Shown here: positions 1 through 12,733 of the stretch, piece after piece
Numbering within the stretch: the stretch's first letter is position 1
Layout of the letters: each line of letters opens with the position of its first letter
NCBI GenBank assembly: GCA_020809705.1
Contig: CP085833.1
Coordinates: 310,001 to 374,000, forward strand
DNA length: 64,000 nt
Origin: Calonectria ilicicola
Lineage: Eukaryota; Ascomycota; Sordariomycetes; Hypocreales; Nectriaceae
Reading direction: 5' to 3'
Notes under the pieces: generated by a model
What the model was told of the DNA's origin: nothing
Database searches by the model: none
What the model saw: only the letters and a program-made list of their open reading frames with translations
Program-made: the position numbers and the translations under genes

Positions 1-436
1 TATGAGCCTGGGGCTCATTTATTCTTGGTTGACCGTAAGAAGGAGCTGATCAAGGTAAAAGGAAACCAGGTGGCACCCGCAGAATTGGAAGCACTACTTC
101 TTGAACGTCCAGACCTAGTGGATGTCGGGGTAGTTGGAGTGACAATCAAGGGAGAAGAACTTCCACGAGCATACGTTGTGCGCGCTCCCGGCTCAAAAGC
201 CTCGGAAGAAGAGGTTGCAGAGTGGGTGGCACAGCAGGTCGTGAAGCACAAGCGGCTCAAAGGCGGCGTTGCCTTTGTTGATGCAATTCCCAAAAACCCG
301 GTAAGTCCAATTTCTTCAAAGCTCCGCGTGCAAGACTAATGAACTGCAGTCTGGCAAGATTTTGCGCAAAGTGCTCCGAGAGAAGGCGAAGCAGGAGGTT
401 GGTGATCGAAGCCCAAGTACGTCAAAGTTGTCGTGA
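1..436 (+). CDS. Acyl-CoA synthetase / 4-coumarate-CoA ligase-like (ANL superfamily), 3' end only
   Basis: Partial gene; the 5' part lies outside the window. Frame 1 is open from base 1 and reads the C-terminal lid domain of ANL adenylating enzymes: DRKKELIKVKGNQVAPAELE (the A8 hinge region) followed by the A10 motif PKNP/SGKILRK, whose lysine contacts the adenylate in this family. An intron at 301-349 (GTAAGT...ACTAATG...CAG) falls exactly between PKNP and SGKILRK. Exon 350-436 ends with TGA. Members ligate CoA to aromatic or fatty carboxylates using ATP. The last residues are S-K-L-S, so a peroxisomal SKL tripeptide is present but displaced by one residue from the terminus. The exact substrate cannot be told from this fragment. 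Confidence 0.9.
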
Positions 437-1713
437 CGTAGCGGCGAGGTAAACGGCGCCCATGTATAAGCGCAGCGCTAGTTTGGTATACATTCCTTTG
501 AAAAGAAATGAATCAAAAGCAAATGGATACGTATTGAAGCCGAATCGATGAATCGAACTGCAGATTGACCGTCTTTCCATCCCCAAAATTTTATGAGACA
601 GTTGAGCAGTGCCGTTGGACTTCAAAGCGGAGACATCAATCCGTCAAATGGTCCATCGCTGCTCACCGGAAGTCCGTATCTTCAGAAGGCGTGCGCTAAT
701 ATGAGACCCTGCGGGTTTGTGTAACTACCGTGTTGACGCGTTAGCCACAATGATGCTTTTTGCGCGTTTCCAGGCCCCTTGTTACTCTTTTGCCCCGCCT
801 CGTTTAGATTTGGGATCTGTCATTGATGGCCTGCTTGGGAGTGAAGGTTTGTGGCGTTTAATAAAATAATGTCTCATATTAGTTGATGCTAAACGGAAAA
901 GGCAAACCTTCCGACACCAGCACAATCTGCAGGGGATTCATCAGTTTTCATCCGTCGACCATTGAATAATCCAAGTGGGATCCTGGGTGAAACCGAGCAA
1001 GTCATCGCCTTCATCAATCATCATCCCTGGCTAGTCAATGTGCTACCCGACCCCAGTATGATGGGGTAATCGGTCGCTAGGCCTCGAGAAACTCAGCGCT
1101 AACTGATTCTGGGTACAACTTTAGCCTCTTTTAGCATTTACACTGACGCTTTCAGAGTTCACATGACTCAGTTGCAACACTTTGATGATCTCATTCTAGA
1201 CCATTGGATCATATCAGCTCTACAAGTGTGCGGGGCAGGTGGCGGGAATGCCACCGGCAATGAACGGCAGAGTAGTGCAGGTCGTTTATTGATATCTGTG
1301 GATTAGGTATGGATCCGGAACCTCAGCTGTGTCCAGATTGAGGCCCCCGAGTCGGCCCAACGGCTTCACTCTTTCGCCAAAGTTCATCACCATTTTCGCA
1401 CCATTTGACATTGACAATCTGGCATTTCTCTCTCGTACTCGACGACCGTATGCTCGCAACACTGAACACCTACACCGTTCGCGAAAGCCATTCAACGCGT
1501 CCCTCCACTCCGCTTCTCAATCATCTGTCTCGGGATACCGACCCGACGAAGCCATTCTGCACATCCAACGATAATACGAAAAGTACAGCCAAAGAGCCAA
1601 GTTTCGGTTCAGGCATTGGAAAGATTGGGCCCAATTATCGCATATCAACCGTCTAAATCTACGTCTTCCTCGGTCGTATCGCTCGGATCGAGGCCACTCA
1701 AGGTGCAACTGAG
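437..1713. other. Gene-free stretch between the ligase and the PTH11-like gene
   Basis: No open frame here has recognisable protein character; the small frames around 1286-1708 overlap one another on both strands. It presumably holds the 3' UTR of the ligase and the promoter of the downstream membrane protein. I see no tRNA, repeat or transposon signature. Confidence 0.5.
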
Positions 1714-3125
1714 GTGCATGAGATGGCCATCGACGAAGAAGGTGTTTGGTTTATTGCCACCACTTGGGCGTTAACATTTCTTGTGTCTTTGTTTGTTATT
1801 ATAAGGCTGTATGCCCGTGTGATTCTAACATCATGGCTGGGTTGGGATGATTATGCGTACATGTTGGCATTCGTAAGTCAAATCAAGTCATTTTCGGATG
1901 CCACATCTTGTGCGGTCCATCAAGAGCTGACTGCTCGATGAAGGTCTTCCTCGTTTTATTCTCTATTATCATGACGATATCGTCGCATTATGGATTTGGA
2001 CAGAGGGACATACCCAATCTCGACGATAAAGCCAATGCGCACTTCTATGAAGGGATTGGTATCAATCTCATTTCCAGTGGAATGATTGTGGCCAAATGCT
2101 CTCTTGGGTTTTTCCTTTTAAGAATCGTTCAGGAGCCATGGCAAAAGGTATCAATATGGGCTGTCAACTTATTGCTTATAGCAGCATCAGTTGCCTGCTG
2201 CATTGTTTACTGGACCCAATGTTCACCAGTTACCTTAATTTGGGATGATCGAGTAAAGGGCAAATGTCCAATCCCATTTGTCCCAGCCGCATTTGCCGTG
2301 ACATGTAAGTATCTCGGCTCCCTGTTCTTCAATTATCTATGGCACCGATTACTAAAAATACCGTTCTATTCAGCCGTATGCGTAGTTGCAGATTTCTTTT
2401 TCGCAGTATTTCCATGGGTGGTACTCTGGAAGGTTAAGATGAACAAAAAAGATAAGACGCTGATTTTAACGAGTCTGAGTGTCGGTGTAATGTAGGTCTT
2501 CTGACTCATCATCAAACTCCCTTTTCAGGTCTAGAAATCTTAACAAAGATATTTACTTCAGAGCTGGTGTATTCGGGATAAAACGGACGACCGAAATTGG
2601 AAAACTCGCGGATCGAAATTACTTCCTAAGTATTCCATCCTACTCACCTACCTAAACAACATTATGACATATAGCGAAAAGGATGCTAATTCAAGTTTTC
2701 TGAGTCTAGCGGCCACGGTACCAGCCGCAATCTGGTCCGTTGCTGAAATAGTCGTCACCATGATTTGTATTGGTGTCCCTGTATGTTTGCCTTTCTTCAG
2801 AATGGTTCATGGCAAATGGACTACGAAAGACCCCAACAGTGTCAACGACAATATCAGTAGTGTCCGCCTGCAACATAAAGAAAGGTTAAAGTCATCAGAG
2901 GAGGCGAGGGACGATTGCGGCGAGCATGGCTCTTCAGGGATGTCGAGTGGAGCACGTAACCGCCCAGTCGCATGGGACGACCTGGACAATATTTCCGATT
3001 TTGGGGAACATGATGAGGAGATGTTCAAGACAAGCAGCCATGAACACCAAACAGAAAAAGAAAGTACATTACAGACTGATAGTGTCCGAAAATCGGACTC
3101 GTCAAGTAGTAATTCTGGGGTATGA
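1714..3125 (+). CDS. PTH11-like / fungal rhodopsin-domain seven-transmembrane protein
   Basis: Five exons: 1714-1872, 1944-2304, 2374-2491, 2562-2629 and 2710-3125, giving 373 residues. The protein has the fungal rhodopsin-domain pattern: helix 1 followed by RLYARVILTSWLGWDDYAYM, repeated hydrophobic helices, a Trp-rich loop (WTQCSPVTLIWDD), then the GVFGIKRTTEIGKL and AAIWSVAEIVVTMICIGVPV segments that typify the last helices. The cytoplasmic tail (about 110 residues) is polar, Ser/Asp/Glu-rich and low-complexity. Such proteins sit in the plasma membrane and are presumed G-protein-coupled sensors; ligand unknown. The start may be the Met three codons later (1723). The fourth intron needs acceptor 2709 (branch GCTAAT) to stay in frame; the nearer AG at 2674 would give a stop. 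Confidence 0.85.
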
Positions 3126-3278
3126 CTTGGTGGTCAACATGTGGAGGATCAGCGACGCATTTGTTTTATTAGCATTTCCATTTCCATATTTTGTTCAAGT
3201 TAGAAAGCAAGCGAACATAGCAGCAAACTACTTGGTATTTTCTGTATTCAAGCCAGGATTAACAAGAAATCATTCTTC

Positions 3279-5357
3279 CTAAAGTCTCAGAAAATCGTTC
3301 CAATACTCCCAGTCCAAAACACCGCCTTGAACACCAAAATCGTCAGGTCCCTCCGTTTGTAAAGCAAACGGCAATTCTCTGCTCTTTTCGTCTGTATTCG
3401 TCCTCTTCTCGGAAATCGACTGAATGAAGCTCGGGGTAAGCTGTGAGTCGAGATTCTGGTAACTACAAGCCAGCTCCTTTCTGCGTGTCTCCCAGGCCTC
3501 GAGTACCAAGCTTCCGAGCGCAGAAAAGAAGCTACTTTCGTTGTTCTCAATCAACTCGGCGTGATTCACGTAAAGATTCTGAATCAAACTCCAGGCCAAG
3601 TCCACTTTATCACCCGAGGAACGCACTCGGAGTTCACTGATGACATAAATGTAGGCGTCCATCTGAGACATTGTGGTGAGGTGAGTGAAGAGATGAGAGG
3701 AAAACTTGCTGGACGTGCCGATATGTACCATTTCTAGCAAGGTCAGAGCCGACTCAAATAACAGATTGTTTTCTTCCTGTGTTAGGAATACATCGCCGAC
3801 ATTAAATGTCGTGCGTCCCCGGGGATGATGGACTTTGAATCGCATGCGTGCAATGGCAAGTTTAGCCATACTCTGTGTCAGGCCGTGTAGTGGTATTCGC
3901 TTGTCACAGTTGCGAAAGTATTTCTCCGTATATATAGCCTCGAGCTCATTGATGGCTTCATCCTCCAGTTCCATTGACGCCTTTCCCTTGACAGGGCCCT
4001 GGCTAATATTCTCAAAAACCTTGGCAGCTGTGGCTGAAGATCTTAGCCAGTTGGACACTTCAAACTTCATCAAAACACACATCATTTCAGTGGGGGTGTT
4101 GTGTTCGATGGGCGGTTCCATCATATCTGGGTGCAGATCTGCGTCATTGATGTTGAGTGGGAGACGCAGATCCCCAATCTCATTAAATGCCTGCCTTACA
4201 CCGGGAATGAAAATTGCACGGGTGCGAGCATCTAATCCGAGTAACTGCCACCAAAGACGAATGCGCATTTCCTTCTCAAAAAAAGACATTGTTGGCTCGG
4301 TCTTCTCGTGATGCAGGCCCATCTTTTGGCCTAATCTTTTTGCAGCGCTAGCGAGAGTGGATGTCAACTCGGACTCTGGGTTTGCAAATAGAAACAAAAC
4401 AAATGCCTGTAAAACCTCAAAATCTCTCGTGGTTAGAAATTCGGTGGCTACGAGGGCTCGCATAGCTGCAGCTCGGTAGCGCGTCAAAAGGGAAGCCCTG
4501 CTTTCCCCAAATGAAGATTGGCAATCTTTTGACGACATGGAAGTAACAGCCAGGGTGTAAACAGCAAACAAGGTAGCTGAGAGTGGTTTTGGAATGCTGG
4601 CAGGGTCCCAACTCGCTTCCATGATGCGTTGTTGCAAAGTTGGCACATGGACAATCTTGAGCAATGGGTTGACGTTATCGACAAAAGTTTGCCATAACCG
4701 GAACATTTGCCTCGGCTCCGGGTGCAGCTCGTGGAGCGGAGACTCTGTGCTGGAGAAGACGACCTCGAGTGATGGTGTTGGGTGAAGACAGGGGTCTTCA
4801 ATATGGCGAAGGCTCTGGATGGGAGGATGTTTGAGCTGTTGCAACTAGTTAGACAACTTGTCGGTGAATGATCTGGAATAAAAAGAGACAAACCTCGGGA
4901 CTCAAATTCGACCACAGGCAGCTGAAACAAAGGTTAGGTATTAATTTCACAAGATGATTGGTCTGGTATCTCACCGTTCTTTGGCTCCCGTCGTCGTCTT
5001 TGAGCGGCGAACCTGGAGCGTTGGGTGCTGATTCAGGCGCGTTTCCGGTAGAGGGCTTGGCGAGGTACTCTCTTTTGGCGGAGTCTCTAATCCAGAGGGA
5101 ATCCATGCGTTAGAAAAGGGAGTGAAGTCAACATTGTGTTTTCGCATTAAATCTTCGTAGGCAGTGAGGCGCTCAAGCAGGTCATCCTCGGCAGCCCTCT
5201 TGCGAGGTCGAGTTGGCGCTGGGGCTTCGTAGGAGCACTGGGCCTGAGCCTTGATACAATTGGAACAAGGCTCGGCTTTGTCGCATTTAACCTTGCGTCG
5301 AGCGCAAATCAAACATGCATTCTTGCGTCGCCCATCTGTGGTGAATTGTGGTGTCAT
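3279..5357 (-). CDS. Zn2Cys6 transcription factor with fungal MHR domain (TF1)
   Basis: Three exons on the minus strand: 5357-4975, 4921-4894 (only 28 bp) and 4844-3279, coding 658 residues. The N-terminus carries a complete binuclear zinc cluster, cysteines at 15, 18, 25, 31, 34 and 41 (CLICARRKVKCDK...PCSNCIKAQAQC), followed by a basic linker RPRKRA and a short heptad stretch. The large third exon has the fungal-specific TF homology region, for example MRIRLWWQLLGLDARTRA near its middle. It is nuclear and sequence-specific. The Met at 5357 is chosen because it precedes the finger directly; a longer frame begins at 5480. It is divergent from the MFS pump starting at 5751, with a 393-bp shared promoter, so it is a likely local regulator of that pump. 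Confidence 0.9.
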
Positions 5358-5750
5358 GGCGATAACTGGGTGTCGGTCAAATGCGCTTGGAGGGATTGAC
5401 GCGCCTCCCTGGCAATCTTGTCCACGAGAGAACAAAAGAGTCGGACGGGGACTTCGGACTCTCGGGGCCTCGGATCCCAAAGAGGTCTAGCGTTAATTCG
5501 GTGTCGCCTAGTAGAATAGACATACCCAATTGCCTCTAACCTGATATGGATCTCTCGGGCCCGAGATCGACTCGGCGAAGACGTTCCGACCTGCAAAAGC
5601 AACCGACACTTGACTCGACTGATCTATTTAATAAATCATATTCCTCTATCTCGGTATCGAAATCATCAATATCACAGTCACCTTTAGCATTCAATTCCTT
5701 TATCACACTTCCCTCACCGTCACTACCTCAACTTCTTCCCAGTCCTTGCC
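5358..5750. promoter_or_regulatory. Bidirectional promoter between TF1 and the MFS pump, rich in CGG triplets
   Basis: This 393-bp divergent intergenic region carries many CGG half-sites of the kind Zn2Cys6 proteins bind: CGGAC at 5441 and 5454, TCGG at 5461 and 5469, and TCTCGGGCCCGAGA at 5553-5566, a perfect 14-bp palindrome with back-to-back CGG/CCG. More TCGG follow at 5572 and 5651. Binding by TF1 is inference from the divergent layout. Confidence 0.5.
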
Positions 5751-7768
5751 ATGATCTTCAAAAAGACGGCAAACGCAGAAGCCGCTGGCCTATCTTCGGA
5801 ATCCCCTGAGACAATGGACACTTTCAAGTCGCTCTCTACTACTGTGGGACTCGAAGAAAAAGACGAGAGAAATCCTGCAACCGCCCCCGCTGCCGAAGCC
5901 GAGAAGGCTACGTATCCATCTGGGCTAAAGCTCGGTTTGCTTATCACGTCTGTGTTTGTGAGCATGTTTCTGGTCCAAGTGGTAGGTAAATCTGTTCTTT
6001 AGTCTATAATATCAAGAACTAACTTGGCAGTAGGACCGCTTAATTATCACCACTGCCATCCCGCAAATCACCAATGATTTCAACTCAGTCACCGACATTG
6101 GTTGGTATGGCTCTGCATACTTTTTGACCACATGCGCTTTCCAGCTACTATTTGGCAAAATTTATACCCTTTTCAACATCAAGGCTACTTTTCTAATCTC
6201 GGTTTTTATTTTCGAAGTTGGTTCAGCTGTGTGCGGAGCAGCACCAAACTCAATTGCATTCATCATTGGCCGAGCCATCGCAGGTTTAGGGTCAGCAGGA
6301 ATCTACAGCGGTGTGGTAAGTTGCAAATACGGTTTTTATCTCGCTTCTTTTACAGGATTTAGTAGTCTTTTCTGTGCAGAAATCTATTTACTAACTCATA
6401 ACGCTTCCGTCTTAGATTGTCGTTATCATGCACTCCGTCCCACTCCACAAACGCCCAGTCTACCAAGGCATGTTCGGTGCAGTCTTCGGCATATCTTCAG
6501 TTGTTGGGCCACTTCTTGGAGGAGTATTCACTTCAAAGATCAGTTGGAGATGGTGTTTTTACATCAATCTCCCTCTAGGTGGTGTGGCTGCGGTAGTAGT
6601 CCTTCTTCTGCTCAACATTGCAAACAAAGACTCTTCAAAGATCCCCACAAAGTCCAAGCTGAAGCAACTGGATATATATGGCACCTGTTTTATCATACCT
6701 GGAAGTGTTTGCGTCATTTTGGCGCTCCAATGGGGAGGCTTGACATATGCTGTAAGTTTAAATCCTCCAACAGCGACTTAATAACGATACCAAATATTTA
6801 TTAGTGGAATAACGGTCGTATCATTGCCCTTCTTGTTCTAGGTGGCATTCTTCTGATTGGATTCGCCCTCGTGCAAATCTTCTTACCCAAAACCGCTACT
6901 ATTGCCCCAAGAATCTTTATGCAGCGCAGCATCGTGGCTGGAGCATTCTCATCACTATGCATGGGTGCTCAAATGAATATCTTTGGTAAGCTTACACCAC
7001 TCAGAATGATATTATGACGGTTACTCATGCAACGTAGTCTATTATTTGCCAGTCTGGTTTCAAGCTATTCAGGGTGTATCGGCCCTTGACTCCGCCTTTC
7101 GTTTGCTCCCTCTGATTTTTGCCATGGTCGTATCTTCTATCCTAACAGGAGCTTTTGTTCGTCGCGTTGGATACTATACACCACCCATGATTGTGGGAAT
7201 CTGTCTTATGAGCACTGGCGGTGGGTTATTGAACACCCTGCAAATCGACACTCCAAAAGCCAATTGGATCGGCTACCAAATCCTTTACGGCTGGGGTCTT
7301 GGATGTGTGTCCCAAGCCCCAAATCTAGCTGCGCAAACGGTTCTGCCAAAGCGTGACGTGCCTATTGGCACTTCTCTAATGTTCTTCTCTCAGCTGATGG
7401 GAGGTGCCATCTTCATCTCTATTGGCCAAAATGTCCTGAACAACCAGCTTTTTCAGCGCCTATCGTCACTGCCTGGATTCACCCCCGAAATGATCGAGGA
7501 CAGCGGTGCCACATCATTGACGAATATACCTGCATCAATTAAACCGGCCGTCATGGTCGCTTACAATGAATCACTTCGGCGTGTGTTCATGGTGGGACTG
7601 GTCTTAGCTTGCGTCAGTATTCTCGGAGCATTGGCCATGGAATGGCGAAGCGTGAAAGAAAACATGAATTTGAAGAATGAGAAAACCAAAAATACACGTG
7701 AAGACTGTGAGGCTGGTTTGAATTCAGGAGGCAGCGAGGGGTCGGAGAAGAAGTCCATGTCGACTTAG
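5751..7768 (+). CDS. MFS drug:H+ antiporter, DHA2 (14-TMS) type
   Basis: Five exons: 5751-5981, 6034-6315, 6416-6751, 6805-6985 and 7038-7768; 586 residues. After an acidic N-terminal tail the first helix leads into [18 protein letters not shown] and then [20 protein letters not shown], the DHA2 motif A/D1 region. Helix 5 carries the antiporter motif as [11 protein letters not shown]...[10 protein letters not shown], and [14 protein letters not shown] is the usual loop 6 signature. The C-terminal tail is Lys/Glu-rich and cytoplasmic. Relatives export antifungals or secondary metabolites across the plasma membrane. The divergent Zn2Cys6 gene upstream and the PDR pump downstream suggest a resistance or efflux module. 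No substrate can be inferred from sequence. Confidence 0.9.
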
Positions 7769-7966
7769 ACTTTTTGCGCCCTAGCATACCAGCTAAGTTC
7801 CATGAGAGATTGATAAAATTCGAAGGACTAAAAGAAATGTAATACAAACTGCTGGAACAAAATAATCAAACCCACCATCTATTTTATTAACGGGTTTCTT
7901 CCTATAAAATAATATATCTAAATTACAACCTGAGAAAGAAAGATGTGTCTATAATCTAAATTCTAC

Positions 7967-10900
7967 CTATTTTGATGACTTTCGGTTCTTCGGTACCCGC
8001 GCCAGCCAGTACAAGAAGAAGGCGACGGAAATGTTGAAAATGCAGTACACCCAGAGAAGCCCAAAGTTTCTCCATCGATGGTCAAAGCTTACATTTACGT
8101 TGGCCAGGAATGTATTGGTGTCTGACATGGAGCAGTACAAGCATTGCTCGTTACTTCCAGATGTGTCCGGGTTCACGAGGTAGCCACCAGTGGAATCGAT
8201 ATATGGCTTCATGTACTCTCCGCAAGTCGATCCGTTCGGCGCGGAGAATCGAACAAATTCATTCTGATCGCAAGTCACAAACGTATTTGCAAGCGACGTG
8301 CCGAGAAAGCCCTCTATGACGTAGGTGAAGGGGTTGACTCGGTACATGAAGATCCAGAATCCAGGCATTTGCTTGGGACCGGAAAGGACACTATTATGAA
8401 TCATGTCAGCAATTTCTTCTAACTATAGGAAGATCACTCCAAGATGATGGACATACCCGCAAAACGTAAACATCATGATGAGGAACAAGTTCATGACAGC
8501 TCCGGCAATTTCAGCAGTCTCGATTCCGGCGATGAGCATATGGGCATATGAACTAGCGAACATGAGGAAAACCCAAACTTGTAGCATCATGGTGATTCCT
8601 CTGGAGTCAACCGCGTCGGTGGGACGCGCATTGCGATACAAACCGATGGGGAAGTACCAGCAGACGAAGCAAAGCACAGACATGAGCTATACTAGATGTC
8701 AGCAATTACCAACTTTTAAATCCTGTAAATGATTTTGAACATACCGAATTCCATGCAATCTCAACCAGAATATTCGCAATCAGGAAAGCTTGCCATGAAT
8801 ATGCCTTGGAAGGTCGCTCTCTGGCCTCGTACAATGTTCGCTGGTCAACGAACATGGGGAAAATCTGATGGACGATTTGACCAAAGATGGCAAGGAACAT
8901 GAACACACCAAACATTTGGTTGTTGAGACCAGTTTGTGTGTTCTTTGCGTTCAAGAATGAAAGACCAATGAAGAGAGCCTAAATAACAACAGAGGTTAGT
9001 CGTAGGAAATAAAATCGGGCAGGTATCCAAATACTCACAGCACCAGCAGACAGAACGACCTTGGAATAAATGTATCCAGGGCTACGCCAGTATTGTTGAA
9101 ATACACGCTTTGCAACCTGCCCAAACTGCTGAGTGAAAGGCGCGGCAAACTCATTGTAGCTCGAAGGGTCAGTGTTATCAACTTCAGCTGCCGCCGGTGC
9201 AGCACGTCCACCCAGTTTCCTGAGCTCTTCTTGAACATCCAGATACTCAGGGGAGTTCTTCCATGCGGCGGGCCAGTCAATCTCCGTGTGACTTCCAGGA
9301 GCAGCGCCGATAGCGTGCAACATGTATTCTGCGGGATTGTCCTCAGGTGGGCATGGGGGGCCTCCATTACGAGTAAAGTAATCGACCAGGGTTTTGGAGT
9401 TCTTTCCAATCTCACCAAAGTAGATGGTCTTTCCCTTTGACAGTAGCAACAGGCGGTCGAAACGCTGGAAGAGCATGGCAGAAGGCTGGTGAATGGTGCA
9501 GAGGATAGCTTGGCCGTTCTGTGTCAACTTCTCCATCAGGTTGCAGATGGACCACGAGGTCTGACTATCAAGACCAGATGTGGGTTCGTCAAGGAAGAGC
9601 AACAACTGTGGACGGGCAGCCAGCTCAACACCGATAGTGCACCTCTTACGCTGTTCGACATTCAGACCTTCGCCTGGAACACCAATAATGGCGTCAGAGT
9701 ATTCTTGCATATCCAACAGGTCAATCACAGTATCAACATATGCCAGTTTTTCTTCCTTGGTATAGCGGTCGGATTGGCGAAGAAGGGCACTGAAGTTCAA
9801 TGCCTCACGGACAGTTGTGGTGTGAAGGTGAAGGTCTTGCTGTTGCACATAGCCAGTCTTGCGCTGGAAGGATTGATCACGCATTTTTCCGTCAACAAGC
9901 ATGTCGCCAGTAACCACACCCATGGTAACACGGCTTGCTAGAACATCAAGCAAAGTAGTCTTTCCGGCTCCAGAAGCACCCTAAAATACTGTTAATATTG
10001 AATCCATGTAACTATGCGAAACGCACGCTACTTACCATCAAAGCGGTCAATGTACCTGGTTTAACCCAGCCATCGACGTTGTCCAAAATTCTGCGGGGCT
10101 CTCCCTTGATCTCAATATCGTAACAGACATTGTTCCAGTGGAAAATGGAAACCTGCTTCTCCATGTTTCCAGCGGGGGCAGACTGGTCCCCGGCCTTGAG
10201 CTGGGCTCGAGTTGCGCCGGCCTCGACTTGACCGCCTTCCACATCCGTTGATCCCTTCTGGAACACCTTTTTGGCAGCCTGGCGACGGAACAACAAGACC
10301 TCACCCTTTGAGCGTTCAGAAGCAACATATTCTGTGGCAACCAAGTGAATTGTAAGGAGGCCAATAACAAAAGCAACCAGAATACCAAAGTTGCGCCACT
10401 TGTGACTGACATCGTAGCTATAGGCGATCTTAATGTAGTTGGTACCATTGACGAATAGCTCGCCAGCCACAGCACCCAGAGAATTGCAAGCTCTAACACT
10501 TCCATCTCCGTAACCTGGGCCGGAAGGTACATAGGTGGTGCATTCAAATCGTTTACCCTTGAATTCGTTGATCATAAGACTCTCGAGGCCGTAAAAGATT
10601 GGGTTGACCCAACGGAACCAGCCGATCCAGTCCTGCATGTAGGCCTTCGGGATGACGAAACCAGTGTAAAGCGGGATTGCAAGGAGGAGGATCGAAGCTG
10701 GAGCGAACGCCTGAAGAATTGACTTTGAAACAGAACCGATGAATCTGAACATCATGGACATGCATAAAACCGCTAGGAAGGAAATGAGAATGAAATAAAA
10801 GTATGGACCCGCCTCTCGGTTGAGATTTCCCATAAAGTATAGCGTTGTGTTGGTGAGCAAACTGTTGACAACTTTATACGGCAGGTCCATAACAATAGAT

Positions 10901-12733
10901 GCAAGAGCCTCGGCGCTTGGATGGTACAAGGCGTAGCGGCTATGCTTTTCAATGATTTTTCGCTTAGAAAAGAGTGTGATGATTTCGAGAACGCTGCTGA
11001 AGGCGTTCATCAGCATAATGAAGAATAAGAGAATTGACCTTTTCCTTAGATCATCTGTTGTCATTCCCAAGTTGTAGAAGATACTGCTGACAATGAGAGC
11101 TTGGAACATGTTACTGAACAACATGGAGAATGTGATGCTGGGGTCTCCTTTGAGCATCGTCCAACTTCTCCAGAGACAGAGCTTCATCTGTTGAAAGTAT
11201 GACAGGGTGAAGGGCGATTGGGCGCGTTGCATGTTCGCCTGATCCTTTCTGCGCGAGGCCAAAAACTTGTCATAATTCTCTCCACCAAGGGGATGGCGCT
11301 GGTTATAGTCGGCGATTTCCTCCAGCAGGCGGGCTCGGGCAGTGCTCTGCTTCCAAGCTTGAGCAAACTCATCAGGGGACCTGGGGGTTTTGCCTTCCCA
11401 GCCGGGTCTGATCACACGCTCATCAGCGCTGGTCATTGAGGTGAGGAAGTCAGCGGTGGTTTGTTGCTCGGGGCAAATAAAACCGAGTCCTTCGAAATAA
11501 GCCCTCGCCTCAGTGGTCTTTCCAAAGAAGATCTGCCGTCCTTGATAGAGTACAAGAACTTTGTCAAAGACCTTAAAAAAAAACATTAGCAATCCGTTTC
11601 TACTGTATTCAATTCAACAAAATGGCACTCACATCATAAGCGTCCTGAGAAGCTTGGTAAATAGCAACGGCAGAAGTGCAACCCATCACATCGGCTTGGG
11701 TTCGGAGGGTGCGACAAAACTCCAGTGCATTGGCACTGTCCAATCCTCGAGTACTGTTATCCCAGCACTGAAGCGATGCATAGCTTAGAGAAGCCTCGGC
11801 AATGGTAACTCGCTTCCTTTCACCTCCACTGACACCTCGCACGAAATCGTTACCAACACGCGTGTTGATAGTGTGTGAGATACCAAGCATCGCCATGGTA
11901 ACATCACGCAAGTGTTCAGCATACTCACGGCGGCTTACTCCATCGGGGATGTTCTTAGGACATCGGGCCCGCGCTGCAAAGTAGAGGGCATCTCCCACAG
12001 TAAGGTGTGGAAAGTGGTGATCAACCTCAGCGGTGTAGATGGCTTCTCCTCGGAACTCGGTCCGCATTTTCGAAGCAGGAATTCCTTGGTAGTTCAGGGA
12101 AGAGGTTTCATCGACATACAGTCCATGAGTCTCGCCGGCAATGGTCTTGAGGAAAGTGGAGCAGCCAGAACCTGGTGGTCCAAGAACAGCCATCATCTCA
12201 CCACTGTGAAGAACACCCTCGAGGTTATGCAGGATGTCCACCTTGCGTTGGCTTGTACGCATAATCTTCTTAGCAAGAGAACCTGCTTCGAGGAAAATGT
12301 TTCCAACGCTCTTTTGAAAGTCCGTGTCCGATCCGTATCCGTGAACATTGAGGTTTTCAAATGAAACACCAGCAGTGCGAGGCGAATGTCCATCTGAGAG
12401 TCCGGCGCGCACCTCATAAAAGGCCTTGGCCCACTTTCTCGCATCAAAGTGTGGGCTTGTAGGATCAAGAGGCCCCTCGTTTTGCAGTGGGAACAAGACT
12501 CCTGGTGGGGAGTGAGAAACAGCTGTAAGCCTGCGGGCGAGATTCTGCATCTCTTGTCTGATGCTGTGGCCCTCGTCCTCAGACTGGCCCTTCTCAGATG
12601 TAGATTCCATCACGGTCGAGTCGCTATCGGGAATGGGTGTCTTTTCGCCAGCAATCGTAGGTTCGATATCGTGGAGGTCGATTCCGCTCTCCGCAATCTT
12701 CCCCAGCTCTGGGGAGTTGGTACCGCCGGGCAT
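7967..12733 (-). CDS. PDR-type full-size ABC-G multidrug transporter
   Basis: Six exons on the minus strand: 12733-11633, 11571-10036, 9980-9039, 8978-8745, 8686-8457 and 8390-7967; 1488 residues, the normal PDR length, in (NBD-TMD)x2 order. NBD1 has the degenerate PDR Walker [12 protein letters not shown] (Cys for Lys), signature VSGGERKRV and Walker [16 protein letters not shown]2 has canonical Walker [12 protein letters not shown], the degenerate signature LNVEQRKRC and Walker [14 protein letters not shown]. This asymmetry is typical of fungal CDR/PDR5 pumps with one active ATP site. Several introns sit at conserved boundaries such as before GASGAG. The family exports azoles and other hydrophobic drugs at the plasma membrane. 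It is transcribed divergently from TF2 (13556) and convergently with the MFS pump. Confidence 0.95.

Noticed and set aside
2630..2674. Short 45-bp intron in the first PTH11-like gene using the AG at 2674
   Set aside because: That junction puts the following exon out of frame with an early stop; the acceptor at 2709 keeps the conserved last helices in frame.
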